The position numbers and the translations under genes are program-made. From NCBI GenBank assembly GCA_025765615.1, contig JAIVFJ010000241.1, forward strand, positions 1 through 64,000: 64,000 nucleotides of DNA, given 5' to 3'. Origin of the DNA: Zopfochytrium polystomum (lineage: Eukaryota; Chytridiomycota; Chytridiomycetes; Chytridiales; Chytridiaceae). The notes beneath the pieces are model-generated. The model did not search any database. It had not been told where the DNA came from and saw nothing but the letters and a program-made list of their open reading frames with translations. The stretch's first letter is position 1, and every line of letters starts with the position of its first letter. Shown piece by piece: positions 9,578 through 20,056 of this stretch.

Positions 9578-10403
9578 TCAGTCAGCAGTTACAATGCAGT
9601 GAAGAATGGGGATCGGTTGAACCTGCTCAACTGAAGGCGACGCCTCTCCTTCAATTGAAATGGCCACCTGCGTCCCCACGCCTAACTCTTTCGCCCCCGA
9701 CTTCTTCGGTGGCACCGACTGGATCAGCCCATACTCGGGCTTTCCTATTCGTGCAGCGAGTGCAGACGTCCAACCGACGGCCGTGTTCTCCACGACTTGC
9801 GGGATGACGGTGGCCAGATTCTCCACAATATCGTCTTCGTCTTGGGAGGTCAGGCCGATCGGTACGGAGCTGACATAAAGCAAGTAATAGATTGGTCTTG
9901 GTGAGCCTTTTGGCTGACTGACTCACGCAAAAAGAAAGGTTAAAAACTCACAGAGATTGGTTTTCGATGTGCAAGACCGTAAATGTTTGACCAAACCCAA
10001 ACTGGTCTTTCAGCGCTCTATTCGCGATGGTAATAGGAGCCACTTCACTGCGTTGGTCAAAGATGAAGTAGTTTGGCCGAGTTGCAGTTGGGTTAGTAAT
10101 TCAGCGCGAAAATGCGATTTCTGCAGCCATTCGCTACCTTTCTAATGCGCCTAGTTTTGAGATGATGGTGCTGTCTGCATATATAGCGTCGTAGGACCGA
10201 AGCTCCTCTATTCGCGTCAATGCTGTTGAATACTTGAGCAGTGTCGCACAGACTCCAGCCTTCTGCATGCGGGGTCTCAATTTGTCCAACCAAAATTCAG
10301 AATCTTTCGGCACTAAGATACAGATTTTTAACTCGGTGGACCGCAGAATGGGGTGGGCGAGGGGACTGGTTCGCGGCAGGCCGACAACAAAAACGGTGGT
10401 CAA
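9578..10403 (-). CDS. Second L1-like region, directly upstream of the first; possibly the same gene
   Basis: Exons: up to 10138 (KICILVPKDSEFWLDKLRP, then YDAIYADSTIISKLG), about 10065-9952 (YFIFDQRSEVAPITIANRAL), and 9869-9578 (LSVPIGLTSQDEDDIVENL, then IPQVVEN). Donors GTAGCG and GTGAGT and a TTATGTCAG acceptor fit, and the phase-2 join to 9869 is in frame. This is again the order of an L1 domain. The annotated stop at 9578 may be intronic: a GTAACT donor just upstream joins in phase 0 to the acceptor before 9561, which would give one protein with two L1 domains. The 5' end is unclear, and the acceptor of the middle exon is poor. Confidence 0.5.
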
Positions 10404-10468
10404 TCAATCGGGCGAGTCGCAATGCGGGAAATTAGGGCGACTCGCCCGACCCCAGCTGCCTGACGATC

Positions 10469-12078
10469 GTGCGCGACACGGCGGCCCCGGACGCCGGGGT
10501 AATCTCGTCGGTGACGAGCATCCCGCAGATCCTGTTGTACGGCGACCCTGGCGACGACGCGGCCTCTTCCAAGATCCCGCTGCTCATCGTGCGACCCGAG
10601 GCCGTCGGCACGCGCGAGGCCTACCGCGGCCACCGCCTCATCGAGCACCACATGCGCCGACACCACGCGTGGGCCGTCAACGCCCTCGGCGCCCACGTGC
10701 TGCTCATCGGCGGCATCGACACGTACTACCGCCGCTTCGGCTACGAGCAGGCGCCGCCGCAATTTTGCGGCCGCGGCGGGTCCGTTGGAGACATTCCGCC
10801 GTTGAGGAAGGGCGTCGCCGCCGAGGAGTTTGCCGTGCGGCCCGCGGTCGTCGTGAGACGGCCAGCCGCCGCCGCCACTGAGACCCACGCGCCGGATGCG
10901 TCGACGGCCGCGGCCTACGGCCTGGACTGCGCCTTTTTGGAGGGTTTATGGCGGGACACGGCCGCGACGCGAATGCCGATCGTCGAGGATATCCCCGCCG
11001 AGTGGTGGGCCGACATCATCGACGGGCGCATCCCGGGCTCCTTCACGGACCGTCGGGTATTTATCATTGAGCGCGCCGGCCCGGCGGACCCCGGCGACGC
11101 AGCAGCGGCGGCGTCGGCTGTCGAAACACCAACACGCCCCAACGACGAGCCCGAGCGCGTCGGGTTCTTCCAGATGGACGCGCCTATGTTCGGCACGTCT
11201 GTCATCCGCTTCGAAGTTGACCCAGACCGCGCGTCGTTCGTTGACGTGACGCCTGCGCTGCTGCGGTGGCTGCCGACCTACCACCGCGAGTACATCGTCC
11301 CGTACCAGGCGGACGCCGCAAAGGCCGAAGCCTCCGAAAAGGCACGGCGCGCGAAGATCTCAGGTGCTGCTGCCGGCGCCGTCGATCCGCCGCAGCCACA
11401 AAAAGAGGACCATCCAGCACCGGCACCGGCGTCGGTGTCAGCGGGCCCGCCCCCGCTCCCGCCGACCTGGTCCTTCGAGCTCAAGCTCGGCTCGCCGCAC
11501 CCAGCGCTCGCGAGTGTCGACACTGCACAGCACCTCCCGCGCGGCCCTCGCCGCGCCGCGTCGTGGTACTCCCGCGTGCCGTCCCTCACGCGCTTTGCGC
11601 TGCGCGTGCAGCCCGTGCTGGAATGCCGCGTGCGTCGCGCGGGCCGCAGTCGCCGGGTTCTCGGGCGCGCTGGCCGTCGTCACGCGCGGGTCGCGGTTTG
11701 GGGACCTCGCGCCGGTCGGCGGCGGAGGCGGCCGCGAGGGCAGAAAACGGCGACAGCTGGGGGTCGGAGCGCGCGTCCCGCGCGACGGTGTTCCGGTTCC
11801 GCCGCGGGCGCATCGTCGCCGTGGAGGACCCGGCGCCGGGGGAGACGCTGGAGGCGCTGAGTAAGCGGTTCGGGGAGGGCGCGGACGCCGCAGCGGGCCC
11901 GCTCGAGGTCGTGGTGCTGAAGGACGAGGTGGTGTCGCACCTCGTGTTTGGGTACAAGTCGCTGGACGAGGTGCGCGCGCTGCATCTGGATGTGAACTGG
12001 ACTCCGCTTGGGGGACGGCTGTTTGACATCATGTTTCCAAAGATGACCGAGGTGGACGGCATTTTTGGGTTGGACTAG
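10469..12078 (+). pseudogene. GNAT-like N-acetyltransferase, N-terminus missing and frameshifted
   Basis: The start region reads GVISSVTSIPQILLYGDP, then IPLLIVRPEAVGTREAYRGH (acetyl-CoA-loop-like motif V.P...T..YRG), HVLLIGGIDTYYRRFGYE and so on, the pattern of eukaryotic GNAT proteins with a lone acetyltransferase core. The C-terminal end LFDIMFPKMTEVDGIFGLD is in another frame. Between them, coding-like sequence moves from frame to frame near 11625 and 11715 (RAAVAGFSGALAVVTRGSRF, then RATVFRFRRGRIVAVEDP). Two indels, or assembly errors in this very GC-rich DNA, explain that. No convincing ATG or N-terminal part precedes 10469; the in-frame sequence begins just after a TTAG at about 10437, so an upstream exon may be lost. 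Confidence 0.55.
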
Positions 12079-12143
12079 GATTCCAAGAAAGTTCTGTGAA
12101 GCATTCCTGGTCCTTGTTTTTTAGGAGCCCTTCAGGACACGAA

Positions 12144-12145
<2 letters not shown>

Positions 12146-12205
<60 letters not shown>

Positions 12206-12213
12206 AGAGAGAG
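12146..12213. repeat. (GA)n microsatellite
   Basis: Nearly pure GA repeats with a few AAGAG interruptions lie between the acetyltransferase remnant and the small membrane-protein gene. Confidence 0.9.
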
Positions 12214-12329
12214 GTCAGAGAGGATCGAGAGATGCAAAACGTGAGGGAGGCAAGGCGAAGAATTGTCGCATCCCTTTTTTTGGGTGGTGGAGAAACACCC
12301 ACCTCCGCGGAACAACCGCCAGCTGCCTC

Positions 12330-12663
12330 ATGCCGCCCATCGTCAATCCGGCGACCGCCCTCGGGACCTACGCGCGATGCGCCGTCGTGGTCGCAGTCAG
12401 CGCCGCCGTCGCCGCCGCAGCCTACTCCGCAGCCGCCGCCGTCGAGTCGGCGCTCCAGGCCGGCCGCAGCCCGCGACCGCCCGACTCGCCGTCGCTGTAC
12501 GCCGTGCTCCACCAGATCTTGCTCGTGTCGCTCGGGACCTTCGTGTACTTTACCCTGTCTGATCGGCACAGGATGGGATGGCAGAGGTTTGCGGAGCGCG
12601 CGGGCGTGCAGTTGCTGGTCTGGTCACCTTTCGTTGCGCTTGTGGTCGTGCTCGTGGCGCTTC
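12330..12663 (+). pseudogene. Small membrane protein, 3' end replaced by an LTR
   Basis: From the ATG at 12330 the frame reads MPPIVNPATALGTYARCAVV and then Ala/Val-rich hydrophobic stretches at about residues 14-35, 55-70 and 88-110, so two or three membrane segments are likely. I do not recognise the family. At about 12664 the sequence changes abruptly to chromovirus LTR, and the frame then runs through LTR sequence (ending at 12731). The normal C-terminus is therefore lost. Confidence 0.4.
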
Positions 12664-12944
12664 TGGAACATTCTAGAACATTCCTTCATGGAACCTTCTG
12701 GAACCTTCTGGAACCTTCTTTGCTTTCCTGACTTGTCTTGTTGTCATTGGTATCATTGGTATCATTGTATTACTAAGTGCTCTTTCTGGAACTTTCTTTG
12801 AGTCTTGACAAGGAAGACTCTCAAAAGGTATGAAAGGGGGATGGGGGACCTGGCCCATCCCTCAAGTGAATTATTGGAAACAATACAATCATAACTCCTC
12901 TCAGTTCCTTGTCTGCCTTGCCCTGTCCTGCCATGTTCCTGACA
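12664..12944 (+). repeat. 5' LTR of chromovirus copy 1 (truncated at its start)
   Basis: It matches the 3' LTR from the block TCTAGAACATTCC onwards and ends TTCCTGACA at 12944. The TATA box is altered (TATGAAAG near 12829), and the 11-base start box AAGTGAATTAT lies at 12864-12874. Confidence 0.85.
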
Positions 12945-12946
12945 TC

Positions 12947-12957
12947 ATAATTCACTT
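12947..12957 (+). promoter_or_regulatory. Primer-binding site of chromovirus copy 1 (self-priming type)
   Basis: ATAATTCACTT, two bases after the LTR, is the exact reverse complement of AAGTGAATTAT in the LTR (12864-12874). In Tf1-type elements the first 11 bases of the transcript fold back onto such a site and prime reverse transcription. Confidence 0.65.
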
Positions 12958-12984
12958 CATCCTCTCCTACTACTCTCTGCCATC

Positions 12985-13908
12985 ATGTCTGACCCAAACA
13001 ACACCTTCCCTGATGCAACTGCCTTCCAAGCCTTGATGGACCAATTATAAGCCCTTTCAAGACAGACACACCAACTTCAAGAACAAGTCCTTCACCAGCA
13101 GTACCAGCTTCAACCACAACTTCTCCAACAAGAACATCAAGCTCTTCCCCTGCCCCAAGCCAACCAAGCAAGAGAGCCCAAGGTTCCCAGCCCTGACAAG
13201 TTCACTGGGCTGGCCAAAGACCTCAGGAACTTTATGGCCACTGTGGAGAATGTCATCCTTCTCCAACCTTCAAGATTTCCCAGTGAGCAAGTCAAGGTTC
13301 TTTTCACAAGCACCCTCCTGTCTGGTCAAGCTCAATCATGGTACAGATCTCTCCCAAGCACACCCACCACCCTGCAAGAGCTCTGGGAGGGGCTGGAAGC
13401 TACCTTTGGTGACCCCTACGCATCTTGGACAGCAAGATCCAAGCTCAAGCATATCAAGCAAGGAAAGCAATCTTGTGTGGCCTACACCAACCAATTCAAG
13501 CAACTAGCCAGAGACTCTGGATACAATGATGCAGCTCTGATGGAGCTGTACCATGATGGTCTCCATGAGTCTATCCAAGACATGCTCTCCCAGTCTCTGC
13601 ACATCCCTGAGACCTTGGAAGAGTACATTCTCCTTGCCATCAAGATTGACAACAGACTCTACTCCAAGAGGCTGAAGCCAAGACAAGTAGGAACTACATC
13701 AAGACCTACCCCAGTCCCTCAAGCTCTTACAGTTCCTGAACCCATGCAAGTGGATGCAGTTGAGACACTTCCTAAGGGTCCTCTGAGCCAAGAGGAGAAA
13801 ACAAGGAGGGCCCAGCAGGGACTGTGTTTCTACTGTGGCTCCAAGGAACACGCTGTCAAGGACTGCCCAAGGAAGAAGCACCCAAACTCCCAGGTCCAGG
13901 CTCACTGA
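12985..13908 (+). pseudogene. Gag of chromovirus copy 1 (premature stop at codon 22)
   Basis: The ATG at 12985 gives the same start as the intact gag of copy 2, but codon 22 is TAA (13048-13050) where copy 2 has CAA. Downstream the frame is open (from 13051; first internal Met 13234) and contains the capsid region (SWYRSLPSTPTTLQELWEGL) and one CCHC knuckle, [14 protein letters not shown], near the end. It stops at TGA 13906-13908 inside the frameshift hairpin. Gag packages the element RNA. Confidence 0.9.
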
Positions 13909-13926
13909 GGGGCAATTCCCTGGACC
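13881..13926 (+). promoter_or_regulatory. Candidate -1 ribosomal frameshift signal, chromovirus copy 1
   Basis: The heptamer C CCA AAC (13881-13887) is in the gag zero frame. Five bases later GGTCCAGG (13893-13900) can pair with CCTGGACC (13919-13926), and the loop holds the gag stop. The pol frame is -1 relative to gag and is open across this point. Slippery site, short spacer and stem match the textbook layout. Confidence 0.65.
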
Positions 13927-16900
13927 CTCCTCCAAGCTGCCCCTGTTTCATCACCACCACCAGCACCACAAACACCTCAGATTCCAAACCCCACCAACTC
14001 ACCATGGATGTCAAGATTCAACTCTCACCCAAGTCAACCATCACAACCAATGCCCTTATCGACTCTGGATCATCCTGCAACATCATTGATGCCACCCTTG
14101 CCAAGTCTTGTGCCATTCCCACCATCAAGAAATCCACACCACTCAAGGTCCACTTTGCCAATCATGCTCTGTTCAAGGAAATCAGCCATGAAACCAACCT
14201 AAACCTCCACATCCAAGACTTTCCACCATCCATGGCCAACCTGGAAGTATTGGATCTTGGCTCATCCACATTCTCTGTCATCCTGGGATTACCATGGCTG
14301 CAAGCCCAGAACCCTGCCATTGATTGGGTCACTGGTCAAGTCCAACCTCCACCAATTGGAACAGTCACCCAAAACTCAAGTCAAGCCCCCAAGTCTCATG
14401 CTCTCATGCCCTTGATTCAAGATTCACAGCCAGCCAAGACTCAAGTTCCACAGTTCACAGTTCACAGTCAAGATTCAAGTAGAGCTCATAGGGCTCACAG
14501 TCATGGCCAAGGCTCTAGTTCACAGAACCCACAGTCAAGGATTCTAGTACCACAGTTCACAGTCCACATTCAAGATTCAAGTTCCACAGCTCACAGTCTT
14601 TGCCAAGAACAGAACTCTCAGTCAAAGATTCAAGAATCACAGTTCCCAGTCAAGAATTCATGCCCCACTGCTGAGGAGCACGACAACCTGGACCCATCAG
14701 ACCTTTTGCTGGCATCCAAGCTACCAAAAGAATATCTCCCTTATGCTGATGTGTTTTCCAAGACCAAGGCAGACCTGCTACCAGCTCAGAGGCCTTATGA
14801 CTGTGAAATCCCACTCAAGGATGAAACTTGCAGCCCACCTTTCAAGCCACTGTACCACCTCTCTCCACCAGAAGCCAAGGCCCTCCAAGAATACATTGAA
14901 GAAATGCTGAACAAGGGATTCATCCAACCTTCCAAGTCACCAGCTGGAGCTCCCATCTTTTTTGTCAAGAAGAAGGATGGGGGGCTGAGACCCTGCGTGG
15001 ACTACAGAGATCTCAATGAGATGACAGTCAAGAACTGCTATCCACTGCCTCTCATCTCTGAATTACTGGACAAACTGAGCCATGCAAGGATATTTTCCAA
15101 GATTGACCTCAGAGGTGCCTACAATTTGGTCAGAATTAAGCCCCAGGATCAATGGAAGACTGCCTTCAGATGCAAATACGGTCACTTTGAGTACTTGGTC
15201 ATGCCCTTTGGACTTACCAATGCTCCAGCTATTTAAGGCATGATGAATGACATCTTCAGGGATATTCTGGACCTTTTTGTCATTGTCTACCTGGATGATA
15301 TCCTGGTATTTTCGTCCGACACTGCAAGCCATATGGGACATGTCAAGACTGTCTCAGAGAGACTCAGACAGCATCACCTCTATGCAAAGCTGGAGAAGTG
15401 TGAATTCCACAAGACCTCCATTGAGTTTTTGGGGTTCATTGTGTCTGACAAAGGGATCTCCATGGCACCAGACAAGATCCAAACTATTCTTGAATGGAAG
15501 GCTCCAAATTCCATCAAGGATGTTCAAAGCTTCCTTGGGTTTTGCAACTTCTACAGAACCTTCATTGCCAACTATTCTGCCATAGCCAAGCCTCTCACTG
15601 ATCTCACCAAGAAGACCACCAAGTTTGAATGGACCCCAGCAGCAGAGCAAGCCTGGCTAGCTCTTAAGACAGCAACCACAAGTGCACCACTCCTTAAGCA
15701 TGTGGATCCCTTGCTTCCCTTCACCTTGGAAACTGATGCCTCAGACTATGCCCTTGGCGCTGTTCTGTCCCAGCCAAGCTCTCAGGAACCCTCTGCTCCT
15801 CTGCATCCAGTGGCATATTACTCCAGGAAGCTGAACAGTGCTGAGTGTAACTACACAGTCCATGACAAGGAGTTGCTTGCAATTGTGGAAGCATTCAAAT
15901 TCTGGAGACACTACTTGGCTGGTTCTAAAGGCATCTCTGTCTATTCTGATCACAAGAACCTCACCTCCTTCAGGGCAAGGAGGTTGCTCAAGCAGAGGCA
16001 TGCCAGGTGGGCTGAACTGCTCTCTGAGTATGACTTTAAGCTGGGCTATTCTCCTGGCCACCTTAACACTGTGGCTGATGCCCTGTCAAGAAGAACAGAC
16101 CTTGCACCTGAAGGGGGAGATGGTTTCACCCCACCATCCAAGACACACCTTTCATTGCTTCCTGACAGTGTGTGGGCCCATGCTATTTCCAAGGACCCCA
16201 AGCCTCACAAGATTCAAATCAGCCAAGAGGAGGAAAAACTTGAGATACTCAAGACAAGGCATGATGCAGCAACAGCTGGACACCCAGGAGAGCACAAGAC
16301 ATATGAGCTTGTTTCCAGAGACTTCTACTGGCCAGGCATGAGGAAGTACATCAAGAACTATGTCAGCAGCTGTGAAACCTGTCAAAGAAACAAATCCAGC
16401 AGACACAAGCCCTATGGACTTCTGGAGCCCCTCCCAATTGCCATCAGCCCTTGGTCATCAATATCCATGGACTTCATTGTGAAACTGCCCCTATCCCATG
16501 GATTTGACTCTATCCTTGTTGTCATCTGCAGAAGGACAAAGTTGGCCCATTTTATCCCCTGCACTGAGAATATAGATGCACAAGGAACAGCAGACCTGTT
16601 TTTGCAGCACATATTCAGGCTCCATGGGCTGCCTCAGTCAATCATCAGTGACAGAGGACCTCAGTTCAGATCTCAATTTTGGAAAGCACTCACAGCAGCC
16701 TTTGGAATCAAGTCTCAACTGTCAACTGCTTGTCACCCTCAGACTGATGGACAAACAGAAAGAACAAACCAGACTCTGGAGCAGTATTTGAGGTGCTATG
16801 TCAGCTATCAACAGGATGATTGGCCCACCCTCCTTCCACTGGCAGAATTTGCTCTCAACAATTCTCTCCACTCAAGCACCCAGCTATCTCCTTTCTTTGC

Positions 16901-17525
16901 AACCTATGGCTTCAATCCAAGAGGAGATCTTCTGGGACAAAAGACCCTATCCAATGTCCAAGCTCCTGCTGTGGCTTCACACTTGCATAAGCTCAAGATC
17001 ACCAGCACCTTCCTGGACTCCACCCTGAAGCAAGCCCAAGAAGATGCCTCAAGATTCGCCAACACTCACAGAATGGACCATGACCTTGCTGTGGGTCAGC
17101 AAGTTTGGCTTCTGAGGAAGAACTTGCAGACCAAAAGACCAAGTCCCAAGCTAGACAACCTCAAGTTGGGACCTTTCAAGATCTTGGAGCAAATCAATCC
17201 AGTCACCTTCAAGCTGGATCTCCCTGCATCCATGAAGATCCACCCAGTTTTCCATGTCAGCCTTTTGGAGAAGTTTGTGGCCAACTCCATTCCAGGCAGA
17301 GTTGTTCCTCCTCCTCCTCCAGTTGAGGTAGAAGGTGAAGAGGAATTTGAGGTTGAACAAATCTTGGATGCCAAGTGGTTTGGAAGGACACTCAAGCTCC
17401 TTGTTAAGTGGAAAGGTTACTCAAATGCTGACAACACCTGGGAACCTGAGTCAAACCTCACTCACTGCCAAGACCTTCTGCTCAAGTTCAAGACCAGGTA
17501 CCCCACCAAGTTGCAGAGAAGGCCT

Positions 17526-17540
17526 GAAAGGGGGAGATGA
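17526..17540 (+). promoter_or_regulatory. Polypurine tract of chromovirus copy 1
   Basis: GAAAGGGGGAGATGA directly precedes the 3' LTR and includes the pol stop. It is the expected plus-strand primer site. Confidence 0.7.
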
Positions 17541-17848
17541 TGTTATGAATCACCCTCTGGAAACCTCTGGAACCTTCTAGAACATTCCTTCATGGTACCT
17601 TGTGGAACCTTCTGGAACCTTCTTTGCTTTCCTGACTTGTCTTGTTGTCATTGGTATCATTGGTATCATTGTATTACTAATTGCTCTTTCTGGAACTTTC
17701 TTGGAGTCTTGACAAGGAACACTCTCAAAAGGTATAAAAGGGGGATGGGGGACCTGTCCCATCCCTCAAGTGAATTATTGTTTCCAATACAATCATCACT
17801 CCTCTCAGTTCCTTGTCTGCCTTGTCCTTTCCTGCCCTGTTCCTGACA
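17541..17848 (+). repeat. 3' LTR of chromovirus copy 1 (308 bp)
   Basis: TGTTATGAATC...TTCCTGACA. It contains GAA/TTC heat-shock-type units, TATAAAAG at 17733-17740 and the 11-base start box at 17768-17778, 35 bases after the TATA. Relative to copy 2 it lacks one 45-base unit of the GAA/TTC block. Confidence 0.9.
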
Positions 17849-17953
17849 ATCTAGATCAAGTGCACAGCTGAGATGGTTCACCACTGTTGTTTGATGGTCA
17901 GCCCCTCTTGCCCATGCTTGAGCTGGATGAACTTGAGTATGAAGCATGGAATG

Positions 17954-18364
17954 TGTTTGGCGGAACTGACTGGTTAGCTGCAAGAGACACAAGAGGGACC
18001 CGAACCTATTGTGACTGTCAGTTATCGTTCTCATGATGCCCATGGGAGAGGGAGCCACCGCCAATGCAGACCTGGGCGCTGGCTTGCACTGATGACAAGT
18101 ACTCCGAGTATTAAGTGGAACAGAAACCCAGTGTCAACAGTTTTCCTCCCCCTCTGCTCAAGCAGATAATAGAGGAGAGGTTTTTACCCTGTGCCAGTCA
18201 TGCTTGCCTAGCAACTATTACAGTGTGCATATCTCCATTATGTATCAATTATTCATAACAGAGTTTTTCTCTTTCTCTCCAAGTTGGGGAGAAGGACCAC
18301 CCACAAACACACATCTCCACTACATTCACTTCTTCCACTCACTCACTCAGAGTAGACTGTTTAC
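17954..18364 (+). repeat. Copia-type LTR (solo or truncated)
   Basis: It begins TGTTTGGCGGAACTGACTGG and ends near AGACTGTTTAC. It aligns, in the opposite orientation, with the copia 3' LTR at 34874-35289. No copia coding sequence adjoins it. The last bases are replaced by the next LTR fragment. Confidence 0.7.
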
Positions 18365-18540
18365 TCTACTAATTGCTTTTTCTGGAACTTTCTTTGAGTC
18401 TTGACAAGGAAGACTCTCAAAAGGTATAATTGGGGGATGAGGGACCTGTCCCATCCCTGAAGTGAATTATTGTTTCCAATACAGTCATCACTCCTCTCAG
18501 TTCCTTGTCTGCCTTGCCCTGTCCTGCCATGTTCCTGACA
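18365..18540 (+). repeat. Chromovirus LTR fragment (3' half)
   Basis: From ACTAATTGCT to TTCCTGACA at 18540, matching the downstream half of the chromovirus LTR. The TATA region reads GGTATAATTGG, and the 11-base box GAAGTGAATTAT is retained. Confidence 0.85.
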
Positions 18541-18827
18541 AGTACAAAACTCTCAAACCTTGTGCAAGACAAAGGCAAAATGAATGCAGCTTTTACTTGT
18601 TCTAGTCTGAAGAGCAACTGACACTCCAGATGAAAGGAACACGCAGTGATGACTTTTCGTGACTGGGGGAGGATGTGCAGATGCAATGTTTGCACAGCAA
18701 ATTAGGGCAACAGAGGTTGGGCAAATTGTCGGGTCTTGAATAAAAAGGGAATTGTCTGGTGGAACAAATTTTTCTGTTTTATTGAAAAATGGAACTGACA
18801 CCTCTGGCCAGCCACAAAACGCAACTT

Positions 18828-18931
18828 GGGGGGTCTGCGTGAGCAGCGCTAAAAATGGAAATAACTTAGGGGGATCACACGGCGCCGCTGCCGCTGGGTG
18901 GTGAGCCAAGTGAGGCCGGAGGATGCCTGGC
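18828..18931 (+). repeat. Dispersed repeat, copy 1
   Basis: Its core GCCGCTGGGTGGTGAGCCAA and flanks (GTGAGCAGCGC, AAATGGAAATAAC, GAGGCCGGAGGAT) also occur at 29632-29732, in the upstream region of the TIR-kinase-LRR gene. Confidence 0.7.
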
Positions 18932-19013
18932 TGCCTGCCTGCTTGCCTAATATTGGAATCGCGCGCTGCCACTCGCGAAAGACGTCGTCGTCGTCGATCG
19001 TACGCCTCGCACG

Positions 19014-19068
19014 CACTCACACAGGCACTCACACACACGCACTCACACACACACAAACGCACACACAA

Positions 19069-19104
<36 letters not shown>

Positions 19105-19118
19105 ACGCACACACACAA
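19014..19118. repeat. (AC)n-rich microsatellite
   Basis: CA repeats with scattered CACGC and CAAAC units. Confidence 0.9.
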
Positions 19119-19237
19119 ACCACCCTCCTCCGACGCGCGCACGCTGCGCCCGTCCCATCACCACCGCTGTGTCGCCAACAGAAACGGCTGTCGAAAGCTG
19201 TCACTTGCTGGCTGCAGGTCGGCTTCACCGTCGGAGT

Positions 19238-20056
19238 AGTTGCTCACGGAGGAGGATAGGCGTTGCGGGCTTCCAGGCAGAATCCAGGTGGCGGCGGCGG
19301 CAACCGTCCGGACGGCTGAGTGGGCCATTGAAGAGTCCACGATAGGGGCCAGCGCACGCTCGTTCTGGACGAGAAGGATCTGCCAATCGGACGGGTAACA
19401 CTGCAGGTTTTGCGACGGCGAGAGAAACGGAGTTCGGGGGGCGGGGCGGCCCGATCGGCGCTTGCTTTTGCGGCAACTGGAAGCGCTGCACGAACACGCA
19501 GAGAGCGGGGCCAGGGGTCGGTACTGACGTGTACGTAGCTGGTGGTTCTGGCGGAGGGGACGCAGCCGTCGTCTCGTCGGGGGCAGAAGGGGCCGCGCCA
19601 CGCTTCAGGACGCCCCGCGAGGCGCACTGGACCGCGTTCGATCCCACCAGACCGCGCAGTTGTTGCTGCCGCAAACACCACCACGGCGACTGCTCTGGGC
19701 CGCCTGCGGCTCGTGAAGCTCGAGCTCCTTCACCGCAAGCCACAATTCGACAAACACCACCACGACGACTGCTCTGGGCCGCCTGCGGCTCGTGAAGCTC
19801 GAGCTCCTGCACCGCAAGCCACAATTCGACCCCGCGATGCAGGAGCCTGCTCATACGCCTGCATCAGCCTCTCGTGTCTCGAGTGGGACCACCTAACCGG
19901 TGCCATCGACAAGAAGGTCGTCAAGTCGCGTCACCTGCACCGCCATTCCGCTTCGACCACCAGCCACACGCAACACACGCCGTCCCCACTTTGCAGCGTC
20001 GCTGGTACAACCACCAGCACCAGCAGTAGCACTGGCGTCTGCGCTGTCGTTCGAGG
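19238..20056. other. GC-rich unassigned stretch with a 79-bp tandem duplication
   Basis: Frames are open on both strands because of base composition, and none carries a domain I recognise. A segment containing GACTGCTCTGGGCCGCCTGC is repeated with a 79-base period starting at 19688 and 19767. Confidence 0.5.

Larger units (their letters stand above)
13824..17540 (+). pseudogene. Pol polyprotein of chromovirus copy 1: PR-RT-RNase H-integrase-chromodomain, one in-frame stop
   Basis: Domains in order. Protease: [17 protein letters not shown] near 14055. [21 protein letters not shown] near 14960 and VIVYLDDILVFS near 15285. RNase H: FTLETDASDYALGAVLSQ near 15725, ending NTVADALSRR. Integrase zinc region: two His, then CETCQRNK near 16375. 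Integrase core: SMDFIVKLP, ISDRGPQFRS and a Glu in HPQTDGQTERTNQ. Then a GPF module and a chromodomain (FEVEQILDAKWFGRTLKLL, then VKWKGYSNADNTWEPES). A TAA at 15234-15236 interrupts RT just upstream of the catalytic box; the frame is the same on both sides. The chromodomain should direct insertion to marked chromatin. The stop codon abuts the 3' LTR. Confidence 0.95.
12664..17848 (+). mobile_element. Chromovirus (Ty3/gypsy) copy 1, nearly complete, 5' LTR truncated
   Basis: LTR (12664-12944), primer-binding site, gag, pol, polypurine tract and 3' LTR (17541-17848) are in the standard order. The 5' LTR lacks its first bases (no TGTTATGAATC), and I find no target duplication. Gag carries a stop at codon 22 and pol a stop just before the YLDD box. 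The rest of pol is open through the chromodomain. This element is the reference for the family in the window; copy 2, copy 3, a solo LTR and two LTR fragments are relatives. Confidence 0.9.
18541..19237. other. Gene-poor stretch with a dispersed repeat and an AC microsatellite
   Basis: No supported gene. It contains a block of about 100 bases at 18828-18931 that recurs near 29632-29732, and CA-rich repeats at 19014-19118. Long open frames here are produced by the dinucleotide repeat. Confidence 0.6.

Noticed and set aside
18553..19164. Minus-strand 203-codon frame with Cys/Val repeats
   Set aside because: Generated by the AC microsatellite and the dispersed repeat.
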